DNA of 64,000 nucleotides from Xestospongia muta (taxonomy: Eukaryota; Porifera; Demospongiae; Haplosclerida; Petrosiidae), in contig OY848920.1 in NCBI GenBank assembly GCA_963693285.1, positions 2,989,135 to 3,053,134 of the forward strand. Direction: 5' to 3'. Positions 25,501-40,500 of this stretch are shown in pieces. Under the pieces are notes generated by a model that was given only the letters and a program-made list of their open reading frames with translations, made no database searches and had not been told where the DNA came from. Numbering within the stretch: position 1 is the stretch's first letter; every line of letters starts with the position of its first letter. The translations under genes were made by a program, and so were the position numbers.

Positions 25501-28500
25501 GAAAAAATAACTTTGCCTCTCTGTTGTTATCAAACACTCTCCAACATAAAGTTATAGCAATATACCAATCACTAGATACCATGTATATTATATACAGAGG
25601 TATTATTATTGCATACACAAGTATGACACCATGTAAAGATGAGGTGCTACATTATGACCTTATGTACATGATAACATTATATGTGATGCATTAAGTAAAT
25701 TTATATAGTACTAACTTCATCAACCATGTCTAGATTAGTTCCACTCTTAATCAAAAGTGTTGCAACTTCAGTCTTTCCATTACTTGCAGCAAAATGCAAA
25801 GGAGTTCTCTTGATCTAAAAAATGTAAACAACCATACAAAGTAATACATGTATATAGGCTGTATTGGTAACTCTGATAATAGACAGCAATACAAAATAAT
25901 ACAAGACTGTGTGCACTATAACAAGATCTTGGCTGTTACATGGGTGTAGAATGGTACATGCTTTATACAACCAGTTTGTTTTCTAATACATTTTCATACA
26001 CTATCACTGTATAAAAAACCTATTATTTTTCATGTTTATATAATATGGTAGATGGGAGAGAACATGAAAAATAGGAAATGCAAACTAACACAAAATCCAT
26101 TACAATTTTCAGTTATTATTTTTCTACAATAAACTCAGTTATGGTATGAGGCAGTATGCACATGTTATTATGGTATAAAAGAACCTTAAAGACATTTTGC
26201 AAAAGATTTTATTCATTGTAATTCTATATTAAAATTTTATAATATATTTGTTATTATGTTAGACATATTCAGGAATATACAGTACCATATGTGAATATAT
26301 ATGAGTGACATATGAATGTCAAATAACACACAATATAATCTCCAGACAAGGTAATAATAAGTAACCAATTTTTAAATGATGATCTGTTTTACTTATTGTC
26401 ATTAATTGTTATTCAAATTTTTGGAATGATGGCAGTGTCATAAAGGCCTACTTTATGTTTAAATAAAAATCTGACGGTTTACTTTGTTGCTATTAAAGGT
26501 GTAGATAAAACAGATGACCATTAAAGATTTACAAGATAAAAATAGACAAAGCAATGACACTGACTAGTTAGTGCTAAGGTTGTAAAAATATTAGTGCTGA
26601 TTATTTTATAGGTAGTGATAAGCTTATACCCACACATAAAGATCAAAGACTCATCCTTTAGGTTAATGATCGAGTTAACATTACATCTTATTAGAAGTCG
26701 GCAGTGGGTGCATATGGCTAACAATTTAGCAATGAAAGCATTGTAATGCACTATGACATTCCAAGGATTAATGTGACCTTCAATTGACATATTAGGTTGA
26801 ACTATTTTCTATTGCATAAAACCACAGATGTTTATCTCTCCTCTTAGCTCCTTTCGTGAGTATACTAAACAGAAGCAACAAGAGGATGGCATAATTATTT
26901 TTGAGCAAGGTGAACTGATAGTTGATGTCTAGCCAATTCTATCACTTTGATTAGTTGCATTATGGACTCTCAAGATTTTTGATAAAATACTTCTTGGTGC
27001 CTTTGACTTGGTGTTTTGGTTCCTATTACAAGCATGCCTAATCAATAAGCATTTGCAGGTCACTAGCTATCTCTGTCAGAGGCTTTCGATACTTGGATAA
27101 TGATCGTGCATTAACTAAGAAAGACAACAGCACTTTTACTCTCTTTCCTCCTTAGACTTCAGGTTCCACCAAATAGAAGTGGAAAATATCAGCCACAATA
27201 GTATAATTGACACTTAGAGTACATTTACCTACTGACTATCGCAATTTATTAGCCAGTTCATGTGATTAATGTCTAATATGTTGTGCAAACTGGGTGTAGA
27301 GCATTAGAGCAGCTCATGTATTAATAGATTGATTATTTAATTGTGGGTGTTAACTAAGAAAGCTTGTGTAATCCGTATTAAAAATGGGCAATTTATCACA
27401 TTGGTAACAAGAATGTCTATGAAGCTTCTATTTGTCCTCTCTACAGGATTAATCCCAGGAAAGAGTCGTTCTCTACCTATGAGGAGTGAGTGTCACTGTT
27501 CTATCAAGCTCATGATGTAGCAGAGGACAAGAAAGTCATGGTGTTTCTAACCATACTTGATTCTAAGAACTGTGCTCTCTCATGACTAAATTTAGTGACT
27601 GAATTAAAAGTTTGCTGTGCCTTAAGTGATGGTAAAGTTAAATTGTCATTAGAGAAAGATAAAGAAGTCTTCACAAACAAGTTGGGCACAATCACTCAAT
27701 ACATGGTTAAACTACACTTGAAGGGAACCCCAAGCCCAGGTTTTGGAGACCTCAGCTTCTACCCTTTGCTCATGAAAGTTCTATTGAAGCTGAGCTAGGC
27801 AGATTGTAGTCATCAAGCTTAATTGATCCTGTGAATTATAATAAACGGCCAGCCCTAATTGTAACTGTTTCAAAATGAAATGGAAAAATATGCCTATGCC
27901 TGAAACCAAACAAGAATTTCATCACTGCAGGAAGATGTTAGTTCTTTGTTCTTGACCTCTCCCTGGCTTATTATCTCTTCCCTGTTTGAAAAAACAATGG
28001 ATATCACCTTGAAAGAGTACCACAAACAATTTCTTACATTGATGATATCTGCATCACCGGTGCTAACGACCAAGACATCTCCAATAACCTTAAAAAAGTA
28101 CTGAGACATCTAAAATGCCATGGTATAAAGTCAAACAGTTAAAACGTAAGTTTTTCTGTGAATTTATTGAGTATATGGGTCATGTAATTTGTGTAGAAGT
28201 TTCCAAGCTAAGAGTGACAATATTAATGCTACTTTAATAGCTCCCAAATCCCAGAATATCCCAGAGTTAAGTTCCTGTCTAGGGCTAATCAACTATTATG
28301 AAAACTTATCCCTAATTTAGCCACAATGTTGCAACCCCTAAATAACCTGTTAAGAAGTGATATGAAGTGTGAGTGGTCTACATTATGTACCGAAGCTGTA
28401 CATGCTGCTAGACAAGCATTAATGTCATCAAAAGTTCTTACATTACTACCCACTATTCTAGCAGCAAAAGCCTCTCAATACGGTATTGGAATGGTGGTGT

Positions 28501-31500
28501 TCTATGTGTGTAAAGACGGTAGTAAAAGGCTAAGTGCTCAAGCTCAAATGGAAAGAAAGGTATTATCCATAATGTTCAGTATTAAGGAGTCCATCATAAC
28601 ATGTATGGGTATGGATTCCACCTGCTAACAAACCACAAGCACTTAATTTCTATGTTTAGCACAAAAAAAAGATCTACACATCATTTTGTAACAGATGTAG
28701 CTCCATGCGAGTTGGTGTTGAAATGATCCATTTGTAGTGTATTGAATTTACTAAAACAAGTGTATTTAATCAAGTTAGCAATAAACAATGTACTCAGAAG
28801 TGATATAACAAGAAGAAGTCTTGGAATAAAACCATAGCTGTTTGACAGTTGGTCATGGTGTGTGACTATTATAAAAGAAGGGCCTAAATAGATTGAGGGT
28901 ACTGTTATATAATAAATGTTGAGGTGTGACTTCTCTGGTTAAAATGCCTAATGGTCAAGTGTGAAAGATACATCTAGATCATTTTTTTGGTATAGACAGA
29001 ATTGTGATTATGATCACCCTGGCATAGAACCGTTATTGAGAATTTATTGATCCCACTATTATGAGGCTGTATCCTTTTGGAATCAATTGATGACTAATGA
29101 ATGATACAGCATATGTGTTAACTGATACTGTAATGGACATATCACTTGTATGTAGTATAGTAAATGTTTGATACTAACTTCATTAATAGCTTCTAGATTA
29201 GCTCCATTGTCAATCAAAAGGGTTGCAACTCCAATCCTACCATATTCAGCAGCATAATGCAAAGGAGTGTTCTTGTTCTAAAAGATATAGACAGCATTAA
29301 TAACAAAATACAAAGTAATACAAAGTAATACATGTACACAGACTGTATTGGTACACTATGTCACATTGTTGACTACTACTTTAAATTGTATCACAATATA
29401 ACTAATTGTTATAACAATGTAGGTGTAGTATGATGATATAAGTTTCAAACTACTGACTTGTTATCATAAATGTATGCATACCATACAGTGATATAATGAT
29501 TATAAATGGTTGATTATATAAGAAATAATGGACATGGAACATGATTTCTACTAGTGTTGTTTTAGTGCTTTGGTACTAGAACTAAAACTACATTTAGTAC
29601 TTCATTTTATCTTTCTTCTAATAACAATACAGGACTAATATTGTACTAAAATTATTTCAATTCAAGGTACTAGGACTAGTAATGATGATTCATTTATATT
29701 CTGTGGTGCATTATAATAGGTTGGACTTTGAGCCTAGACATGTCAATTTAATTAATTATACTTATTATTAGTTATTAAGTTTTGAAGCACACGTTGCTTT
29801 TGTTGTTGAAATCATTGTTCAAAAAAAGATCTGTTCTAATTAAAGGAAAAACGACTCCTTCATTTCTCCACTCAACCGGATACTCATTGTTCTCAATAAT
29901 GTTCAATAAACTCTAGTATTAGTGACTTCATTGGCGGATATGTACACCCTCAAAAGAAGAAGGGGAGCATCACACCCCTCCATTACACACCTTACCACAA
30001 AAGCTGGAGAAAATGAAGCAAGGAAAGATGATCCGGGAATCAGTGATCTGCTGCAAAACTAAACAAAAAGTTGGATTCATTAGATTTAGACTTCAGGGAC
30101 CACCATTTCGCAATCATAGATCTACTTGAACATGAAAGTGATCTAAAGCGTGAACACACTATTCTCAACTAACATGATGATGAAGTCCTTGATTTAGCTC
30201 CTCGGCTAGATCTGCTGGTCAATACATCTCCTTGACCCAATCAAGCAAATCCTCTGTGATGAAAACAGCTGGGAGGAGACTAGAACACTTGTGTAAAAGT
30301 TTCACTAAGGTTAGTGATGCTGTTGGTAAATTAACTGAGACTGATGATATTTGTTTGATTGTTTTGCATGATGAGCAGTTAAATAAGTTCAATTGTCTCA
30401 TCAACAGACAGAAATCGAGCAACTGTTGTTTGTCTGTTCGTTCACTGTGAAATGTCTTTTGGAAAGTCGCAGCCATTTCACCACATCTCATTGGTGGTCT
30501 TCTCCTGAAGGGGTAAAGCTGGATGTCTCAAATTTTGATAGCAACATCTTCCATTGGAAGATGTTTTGGGATCAATTGTGCATATATGTTCATGACCGTA
30601 CTAATTTATCAGATTCCGAGAAACTTGTCTACCTTCAACAATCACTGAAAGATGGTCCAGCTAAACGTTCCATCAAAGGACTGCCTTGATCTGGTGAATG
30701 CTATATTCAGATCCAGTTGACTGTTTGAAATCTTGATATGACTGACTATGATTAATTCGCCAGACCCATGTGCATATGATATTTGAAGCCCTTTCATTGA
30801 AGAACAGCAGTTGTAAGGAACTACACAAGCTAGATCATACCATGCAATAACATATTCAAGCACTAAAAGCAATGGACTGTGAGCCTTCAGGCCCATTAAT
30901 CACTTCCGTTATTGAACTCAAGTTGGACACAATGACTAAGTTTGAATAGGAGAAGCACAGTCAAGAAAGACGCTACCAATGTGCCACATTACCAGGATCT
31001 ACTAGACTTGTTAAATCTTCGTGCACAGGCATCTAAAAGTTCTAGTTCAGAAAGGAGGAAACTGTCAAAGGCTGAGGTTAAGAAAAATTTCCAGTCAGTA
31101 AGCCAGTAATGTTATTTGCTACCAACACTAACACTTTTGAGATCCAACAGTGTGTACTATGTAAACCAGAAAGACATCTTTTGTTCAGTTGTAACAAATT
31201 TAAGGAGTTGCCTCATGATGAGAAGCTTTCGGTCCTAAAACCTTACAATCTATGTCATATCTGCTTTCAAGCTGGTCACTATGCTCAACAATGTAAATCT
31301 CTTCATCATTGCCGGAAGTGTCATGGTCCAGACCACACTATGTTACACAACAAACAAATTATCAACATTGCTTCCAGACAAGAACATCAAGGTCAAGTCA
31401 TTACTCATGCAACCATTCTCAGTCTCAGTTGCTGTTGATGATCTGTCATCTACTGGTATGCTCCCTGGGTGGTTAATGTGCTGTCGCTCGAGCATTACTT

Positions 31501-34500
31501 GAATCAGGATCATCAGTATTGTTCATTTCTGATGAACTGTCTTAATATTTGTAGTTTTGTACCTTCCTTAGTTTCATCATAACACAAATTATAAGTGTTG
31601 ATGGATTTGCTCATGTATCGCCCACAAAGTGTGTTACCAGTTTTCAAGTCTCTCATATTCAATTACGTAATGAAAGGGTCAATATTCCAGCAGTAGTTGT
31701 TCCATAATTATCGTGTGATATTCCTCGTTATTTATTTCCTTAATTTGGGACACCTGGGTGAATCGATGTGTTGTTGGGTATTAATGTGTTCAGTGAAGTA
31801 CTATTGCACTGTCAGTGGGTAGGTCCACCTAATACTCCTATAGCTATTGAAACCAAATTTGATTGGATTATCGCTAGCGTAACATAAGAAATAGTGTCAT
31901 GTCATACCATAGCCATGTCAGATGACATCCTGAAGAGATTTTGGGAAGTCAAAGTACCTCCCCATTAAGCGAACTCTGTTTGCTGGTCAAGGAGAATGCA
32001 TGGTAGTTAATCATTTTGAAACTCAGCACAGTCATTCCTCAAGTAGATGACTTGTTGTTCAGTTATCATGGAGAGTAAATGCACCCAGTATAGAAGAGTC
32101 CAAATTCCAAGCATTTACTCTCTATGATTTATGTACCTTGAAAGATTGTTGTTATCAAAGGGACTGTCTGGTCAGTTCAATGACGTAATACACGAGTACT
32201 TCAAAATGGGTCACGCTGAACCGCTTCGTGCAAGTGAATTAAAGAAATTGCCATCTCAAGTAATCTAACTTCCAATGCATATTGTACAAAGAATTCAAAT
32301 GCAACCACCAAGATTACACTAAGACACTGGGTGTTGAATGGCATTCTAAGTTGGATCATTTTCGATTGACAGTCAACGAGCTACCTCAGTGTGATAAACA
32401 CATAAAGCGAGGACTAGTCTTTAATATTGGAAAAAACTTTGACGTACTAGGATGGTTTTCACCAGTCATTGCTTTATGTATTTTGTGATGCCTCTGAGAA
32501 TGCATTTGCAAGTGTTGCCTATTTACGTAAGACTGGCTCTAAAGGCAAGTACATGTTTCATTGGTCTTGGCGAAAGTCAAAGTTGCCCCAATCAAGAGGT
32601 TGACAATATCACATCTGGAATTGTGTGGAGCACATCTACTGGCTATTAAAGCTGTAGATAAAACAGATGACCATTAAAGATTTACAAGATAAAAATAGAC
32701 AAAAGCAATGACATTGCAAAAGATTTTATTCATTATAATTCTATATTAAAATTTTATAATATATTTGTTATTATGTTAGACATATTCAGGAATATACAGT
32801 ACCATATGTGAATATATATGAGTGACATGTGAATGTCAAATAACACACAATATAAACTCCAGACAAGGTAATAATAAGTAACCAATTTTTAAATGATGAT
32901 CTGTTTTACTTATTGTCATTAATTGTTATTCAAATTTTTGGAATGATGGCAGTGTCATAAAGGCCTACTTTATGTTTAAATAAAAATCTGACGGTTTACT
33001 TTGTTGCTATTAAAGGTGTAGATAAAACAGATGACCATTAAAGATTTACAAGATAAAAATAGACAAAGCAATGACACTGACTAGTTAGTGCTAAGGTTGT
33101 AAAAATATTAGTGCTGATTACTTTATAGGTAGTGATAAGCTTATACCCACACATAAAGATCAAAGACTCATCCTTTAGGTTAATGATCGAGTTAACATTA
33201 CATCTTATTAGAAGTCGGCAGTGGGTGCATATGGCTAACAATTTAGCAATGAAAGCATTGTAATGCACTATGACATTCCAAGGATTAATGTGACCTTCAA
33301 TTGACATATTAGGTTGAACTATTTTCTATTGCATAAAACCACAGATGTTTATCTCTCCTCTTAGCTCCTTTCGTGAGTATACTAAACAGAAGCAACAAAG
33401 GGATGGCATAATTATTTCTGAGCAAGTTCAACTGAAAGTTGATGTCGAGCCAATTCTATGACTTCGATTAGTTGCATTTGGACTCTCAAGATTTTTGATA
33501 AAATACTTCTTGGTGATTTTGAGTTGGTGTTTTGGTTCCTATTACTAGCATGTCTAATCAATAAGCATTTGTAGGTCACTAGCTATCTCTGTCAGAGGCT
33601 CTCGATACTTGGATAATGATCTTGCATTAACTAAGAAAGACAATAGCTTTTTGCTTTCTTTTCTCCTTAGACTTCAGGTTCCACCAAATAGAAGTGGAAA
33701 ATATCAGCCACAATTGTATAATTGACACTTGGAGTACATTTACCTACTAACAATCGCAAATTATTAGCCAGTTCATGTAATCAATGTCTAATATGTTGTG
33801 CAAACTGGGTGTAGAGCATTGGAGCAGCTCATGTATTAACAGATTAACTTTTTAATTGTGTGTGTTAACTAAGAAACCTTGTGTAAACCGTATTAAAAAT
33901 GGACAATTTATCACATTGGTAACAAGAATGTCTACGAAGCTTCTATTTGTCCTCTCTACAGGATTAATCCCAGGAAAGAGTCGTTCTCTACCTATGAGGA
34001 GCGAGTGTCACTGTTCTTTCAAGCTCATGATGTAGCAGAGGACAAGAAAGTCCCTGTGTTTCTAACTATACTTGGTTCTAAGAACTGTGCTCTCTCACGA
34101 GATTTTGTTGCTGCCTGCTAAATTTTGTGACTGGTTTAAAGTTTGTTGTGCCTTAAGTGATGCTAAAGTTAAGTTGTTATTAGAGAAAGATAAAGAAGTC
34201 TTCACAAACAAGTTGGGCACAATCACTCAATACATGGTTAAACTGCACTTGAAGGTAACTCCAAACCCATGTTTTGGAGACCTCAGCTTCTACCCTTTGT
34301 TCATGAAAGTTCTATTGAAGCTGAGCTAGGCAGATTGTAGTCATCAAGCTTAATTGAGTCTGTGAATTATAATAAACGGCCAGCCCTAATTGTAGCTGTT
34401 CCAAAACGAAATGGAAAAATATGCCTATGCCTGAAACCAAACAAAAATTTCATCACTGCAGGAAGATGTTAGTTCTTTGTTCTTGACCTCTTACTGGCTT

Positions 34501-37500
34501 ATTATCCCTGCCATGTTTGAAAAAACAATGGATATCGCCTTGAAAGTGTACCACAAAAAATTTCTTACATTGATGATATCTGCATCACCAGTGCTAACGA
34601 CCAAGACATCTCCAATAACCTTAAAAAAGTACTGAGACATCTAAAATGCCATGGTATAAAGTCAAACAGTCAAAATGTAAGTTTTTCTGTGAATATATTG
34701 AGTATATGGGTCATGTGATTGGTGTAGAAGTTTCCATGCTAAGAGTGACAATATTAATGCTATTTTAATAGCTCCCAATTCCCTGAATATCCCAGAGTTA
34801 TGTTCCTGTCTAGGCTTAATCAACTATTATAAAAAATTATCCCTAATATAGCCACAATGTTACAACCCCTAAATAACCTGTTAAGAAGTGATATGAAGTG
34901 TGAGTGGTCTACATTATGTACTGAAGCTGTATATGCTGCTAGACAGGCAAATAACAGTACCTTCAACCTATTTATGTCTTTTTTACAATAGTCACACACC
35001 AAGAACCAAATGTCGAACAGCTATTATAGATTAAATACACTTGTTTGAGTAAATCCAATACACTACAAATGGATCGTTTCAACACCAACTCGCACAGAAC
35101 TACATCTGTTACAGAATGATGTGTAGATCTTTCTTTGTGCTAAACATAGAAGTTAAGTGCTTGCCGTCTGTTAGTGGGTAGAATCCATACCCATACATAT
35201 GCTGATGGACTCCTTAATACTGAACATAATGGATAATGCTTCTCTTTTCATGGCATAGAAGAGTAATGTATCTGACGATTGAGAACTTATCGATCCCACT
35301 ATTGATGATGCTGTATCCTTATGGAATCAATTGATGACTAATGAATGATACAGCAATAAACTCCAGTGATGATCATTATCCTCAATAATTTCATAATCAT
35401 CCTGAATAATTTGTTGATGCACATATTTGTTAATGATGTTGTAATGTATTCTAATTTATGTATTGATTCAAGTAGGTAGAGATGTTTGTGTTTCGTTTGT
35501 TTTAGACATGTTCAATACGTAGATGACCTCATGTAATGATAGAATCATTTTCTAACTGTTTGATTATATGTGTTAACGTAGACAGTAATGGACACATCAC
35601 TAGTATGTGGTATAGTAAATGTTGATACTAACTTCATTAACAACTTCTAGATTAGCTCCATTGTCAATCAAAAGGGTAGCAACTCCAATCCTACCATATT
35701 CAGCAGCATAATGCAAAGGAGTGTTCTTGTTCTAAAAGATATAGACAACAATCTTAACAAAATACAAAGTAATACAAAGTAATACATGTACATACACTGT
35801 ACTGGTACACTATGTTACATTGTTGACTACTACTTTAAATTGTATCACAATATAACTAATTGTTATAACAATGTAGGTGTAGTATGATGATATAAGTTTC
35901 AAACTACTGACTTGTTATCATAAATGTATGCATACCATACAGTGATATAATGATTATAAATGGTTGATTATATAAGAAATAATGGACATGGAACATGATT
36001 TCTACTAGTGTTGTTTTAGTGCTTTGGTACTAGAACTAAAACTACATTTAGTACTTCATTTTATCTTTCTTCTAATAACAATACAGGACTAATATTGTAC
36101 TAAAATTATTTCAATTCAAGGTACTAGGACTAGTAATGATGATTCATTTATATTCTGTGGTGCATTATAATAGGTTGGCCTTTGAGCCTGGACGTGTCAA
36201 TTTAATTAATTATAGCTATTATTAGTTATTAAGTTTTGAAGCACACGTTGCTTTTGTTGTTGAAATCATTGTTCACAATAAGATCTGTTCTAATTAAAAG
36301 AAAAACGACTCCTTCATTTGTCCACTCAACCGTATACTCATTGTTGTTCTCAATACTGTTCAATAAACTCTAGTATTAGTGACTTTGATGGCAGCTCTGT
36401 CCACCCTCAATAGAAGAAGGTGAGTGTCACATGCCTCCATTACACACCTGACCAGCGGAGTTGGAGAAGCTGAAGCAAGGAAAGATGATCCGGGAATCAG
36501 TGATCTGCTGCAAAACTAAACAAAAAGTTGGATTCATTAGATTTAGACTTTAGGGACCACCATTTCGCAATCATAGATCTACTTGAAGAAGAAAGTGATT
36601 TTGAGTGTGTACTTGAACATGAAAGTGATCTAAAGCGTGAACACACTATTCTCGACTAACATGATGATGAAGTCCTTGATTTAGCTCCTCAGCTAGAACT
36701 GCTGGTCAATATCTCTCTTTGACCCAATCAAGCACATCTTCCATGATGAAAACAGCTGGGAGGAGACTAGAACACTTGTGTAAAAGTTTCACTAAGGTTA
36801 GTGATGCTTTTGTAAAATTAACTGAGACTGATGATATTTGTTTGATCAGTTTGCAGGATGAGCAGTTAAATAAGTTCAATTGTCTCATCAGCAGACAGAA
36901 ATCGAGCAACTGTTGTTTTTCTATTTGTTTACCGTGAAACATCTTTTGGAAAGTCACAACCATTTCACCACATCTCATTGGTGATCTTCTCCAGAAGGGG
37001 TAAAGCTGGATGTCCCAAGTTTCGATAGTAACATCCTCCATTGGAAGATGTTTTGGGACCAATTGTGCATATATGTTCACGAGTGTACCAATTTATCAGA
37101 TTCCAAGAAACTTGTCTACCTTCAACAATCACTGAAAGATGGTCCAGCTAAACTTTCCATCGAAGGACTGTCTTGATCTGGTGAATGCTATATTCAGATC
37201 CAGTTGACTGTTTGAAATCTTGATATGACTGACTATGATTAATTCGCCAGACCCATGTGCGTATGATATTTGAAGCCCTTTCGTAGAAGAACAGTGATGG
37301 TAAGGAACTACACAAGCTACATGATACCGTGCAATAACATATTCAAGCACTAAAAGCAATGGACTGTGAGCTTTCAGGCCCATTAATCACTTCCGTTGTT
37401 GAACTCAAGTTGGACACAATGACTATGTTTGAATGGCAGACGCACAGTCAAGACGCTACCAGTGTGCCACATTACCAGGATCACTAGACTTGATAAATCT

Positions 37501-40500
37501 TTGTGCACAAGCGTCTCAAAATTCTAGTTCAGAAAGGAGAAAACTGTCAAAGGGTGAGCTTAATAAAAATTTGCAATCGAGTTAGTCAGTAATGTCATTC
37601 GCTACCAACACTAACACTTTTGAGATCCAACGGTGTGTACTATATAAACCAGAAAGACATCTTTTGTTCAGTTGTAACAAATTTAAGGAGTTGCTTCATG
37701 ATGAGAAGCTTTTGGTCCTAAACCTCACAATCTATGTCACATCTGCTTTTGATCTGGTCATTATGCTTGACAATGTAAATCTCTTCATCATTGCCAGAAG
37801 TGTCATGGTCCAGACTACACTATGTTACACAACGAACAAATTACCAACATTGGTTTCAAACAAGAACATCCAGGTCAAGTCATTACTCACGCAACCATTG
37901 GTGTCAAGTCTCAGTCGCTGTTGATGACCTATCATCTAATGGTACACTCCCTGGGTGGTTATTGTGCTGTTGCTCGAGCATTACTTGAATCAGGATCATC
38001 AGCATTGTTCATTTCTGATCAAATGTCTCAATGTTTGTACCTTCCTCGGACTCATCATAACACAAATCATAAGTGTTGGTGGATTCGCTCACATGTCACC
38101 CATGAAGTCATTACCAGTTTTTAAGTCTTTCATATTCAACTGCCTAATGATAGGGTCAACATTCCAGCAGTAGTTGTTCCAAATTGATTGTGTGATATTC
38201 CTCGTTATTTATTTCCTGAATTTGGGACACCTGGGTGAATCGATGTGTTGTTAGGTGTTAATGTTTTTAGTGAAGTACTATTGCATTGCCGGTGGGTAGG
38301 TCCACCTAATGCTCCTATAGCTTTTGAAACCAAATTTGATTGGATTATCGCTAGTGTAACTGATACCCAAATCACAGAAATAGTGTCATGTCATGCCATA
38401 GCCATGTCAGATGACATCCTGAAGAGATTTTGAGAAGTCGAAAAACCTACCCATTAAGCGGACTCTGTTTGCTGGTCAAAGGAGAATGCATGGTAGTTAA
38501 TCATTTTGAAACTCAGCACAGTCATTCCTCAAGTAGATGAGTTGTTGTTCAGTTATCATGGAGAGTAAATGCACCCACTATAGGAGAGTCCAAATCCCAA
38601 GCAATACAAAAGTTTATGTACCTTGAAAGATTGTTGTTATTAAAGGGACTGTCTGGTCAGTTCAATGAGATTATACACGAGTAACTCGAAATAGGTCATG
38701 AAGAACCGGTTCCTGCAAGTGAATTGAAGAAATTACCATCTTAAGTAATTTAACTTCCAATGCATATTGTACAATAGGATTCGAGTGCAACCACCAAGAT
38801 CAGAGCGGTGTTTGTCGCATCTGCTAAATCATCAACTGGGGTCTACCTGCATAACATGTTACTTGTTGACCCAACAGTGCATTCTCCACTGATGTTTTAC
38901 TCCGGTTACGTTCTCATCGAGTTGCCATAGCAACAAATGTCAGCCGAATGTATCACACTGTAGAGCTAACTGAGCCTGATTGTGACTACCACAGGTTTGT
39001 GTGGCGAAGTAATCCCAATGAGTCTCTCCAAAATTATCGAATGATTCGGGTAACATTCGGAATGTCTGCCTGTCCAATTGCAACTAATATGGCTTGTAAG
39101 ATAGAACACAATTGATTATGCCTCTTAGTTGCCATTGGCCATTGAAGCTGTGTTAAATTCATTCTACATGGATGACAGTTTGACCAGTGCAGGCTTCAAA
39201 GACAAAGTTATTGCTCTTCAAAGACCTATTTGCCAAAGGAGGATTTTGTCTCCTGAACTGCTAGACTCACAATGTATCCTCTCTATCACAGAGTTGCAAG
39301 GTTACACTAAGACACTGGGTGTTGAACAGCATTCTAAGTCGGATCATTTTCAATTGACAGTCAACGAGCTACATCAGTGTGATAAACACACAAAGCGAGG
39401 ACTAGTCTTTAATATCGGAAAAACTTTGACGTACCAGGATGGTTTTCACTTGCCATTGTAAAAATGAACATTTTATTGCTGTGAGTGTGGGAAGCAAGAG
39501 TTGACTGGATGAAGATGCACCCCGGCACATTGTTGAAGAATGGGTGCATTTGAGGATGGAACTTAAGCTTCTGTTGCAGAAACACATTGATCAATATTAT
39601 TTCCCTAAAGATGCTGTGATCCAAGACTTGCAGCTTCATAGATTTTGTTATGCCTCTGAGAATGCATTTGCAAGTGTTGTCTATTTATGTAAGACTGACT
39701 CTAAAGACAAGTACATTTTTCGTTCGTCTTGGCTAAGGCCAAAATTGTCTCAATCAAGCAGTTGACAATTCCACATCTGGAATTGTGCGGAGCACATCTA
39801 CTGGCTATTAAAGCTATAGATAAAACAGATGACCATTAAAGATTTACAAGATAAAAATAGACAAAGCAATCACACTGACTAGTTAGTGCTAACGTTGTAA
39901 AAATATTAGTGCTGATTATTCTATAGGTAGTGATAAGCTTATACCCACACATAAAGATCAACCTTCAGTCCATAGGTGCAAGTCATAATTTTTATAGTCT
40001 ACTTCTTTTAAATAAAATGTAACAATAGAATGCTATGTATACTGGCATGATTTGTGTTGTTTTCTTTACTTATAACGGCATATCTACTGACCTTTCATGA
40101 CTGCATTGATAATAGTAAGTGACATCGGATTCTCTAAAAGATTATCTATGAAGTTCACAATTCATCTAGGCTATCTATATCTGAGTTGACAGTGTCTTTA
40201 TAATATTTGTAAATGCTCTATTGATCATTTATCAGGAAACCATGGTTTAAACTCTAAAATAGCCTTAAATTATCTACCCATCACTTAACATACCTTACAC
40301 TATAAAGTACTTATAAATTAACTACACTTATATATGTGTATTCAAAGAACTTTTATGATTACATGTCACAAAATGGGAGAGAGGAGAAGCATGAAATGGC
40401 TAAGCAATTACTTGAAATCTCTACTTGTTCCCACTCTAATCACATTACTATTTTTGATACCCATACTACAGACAACTGATGATTTTCCACAAAGGATTAA

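Larger units (their letters stand above)
26200..32711. repeat. 6.5-kb tandem duplication, unit 1
   Basis: Carries, in order, a roughly 290-bp lead, an LTR-like region, a Gypsy relic, an ankyrin exon of gene B (minus strand), a hAT left end and a BEL/Pao relic. Unit 2 starts at 32712 with the same GCAAAAGATTTTATTCAT as at about 26201. Matching landmarks are offset by 6454-6517 bp. Unit 1 has lost two BEL segments that unit 2 keeps. Confidence 0.85.
32712..39872. repeat. 6.5-kb tandem duplication, unit 2
   Basis: Collinear copy of unit 1, somewhat longer because its BEL/Pao part retains about 510 bp (near 38790-39300) and about 180 bp (near 39440-39640) missing from unit 1. Contains the second ankyrin exon copy (35633-35731). 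Confidence 0.85.

Noticed and set aside
26521..26790. 89-codon minus frame repeated almost identically at 33038-33307
   Set aside because: Conserved only because of the recent tandem duplication; lies in the LTR-like part of a retroelement and has no domain, so repetition is not evidence of a gene.
39402..39639. Minus frames overlapping BEL/Pao
   Set aside because: Antisense shadows of the plus-strand RT/RNase H relic.
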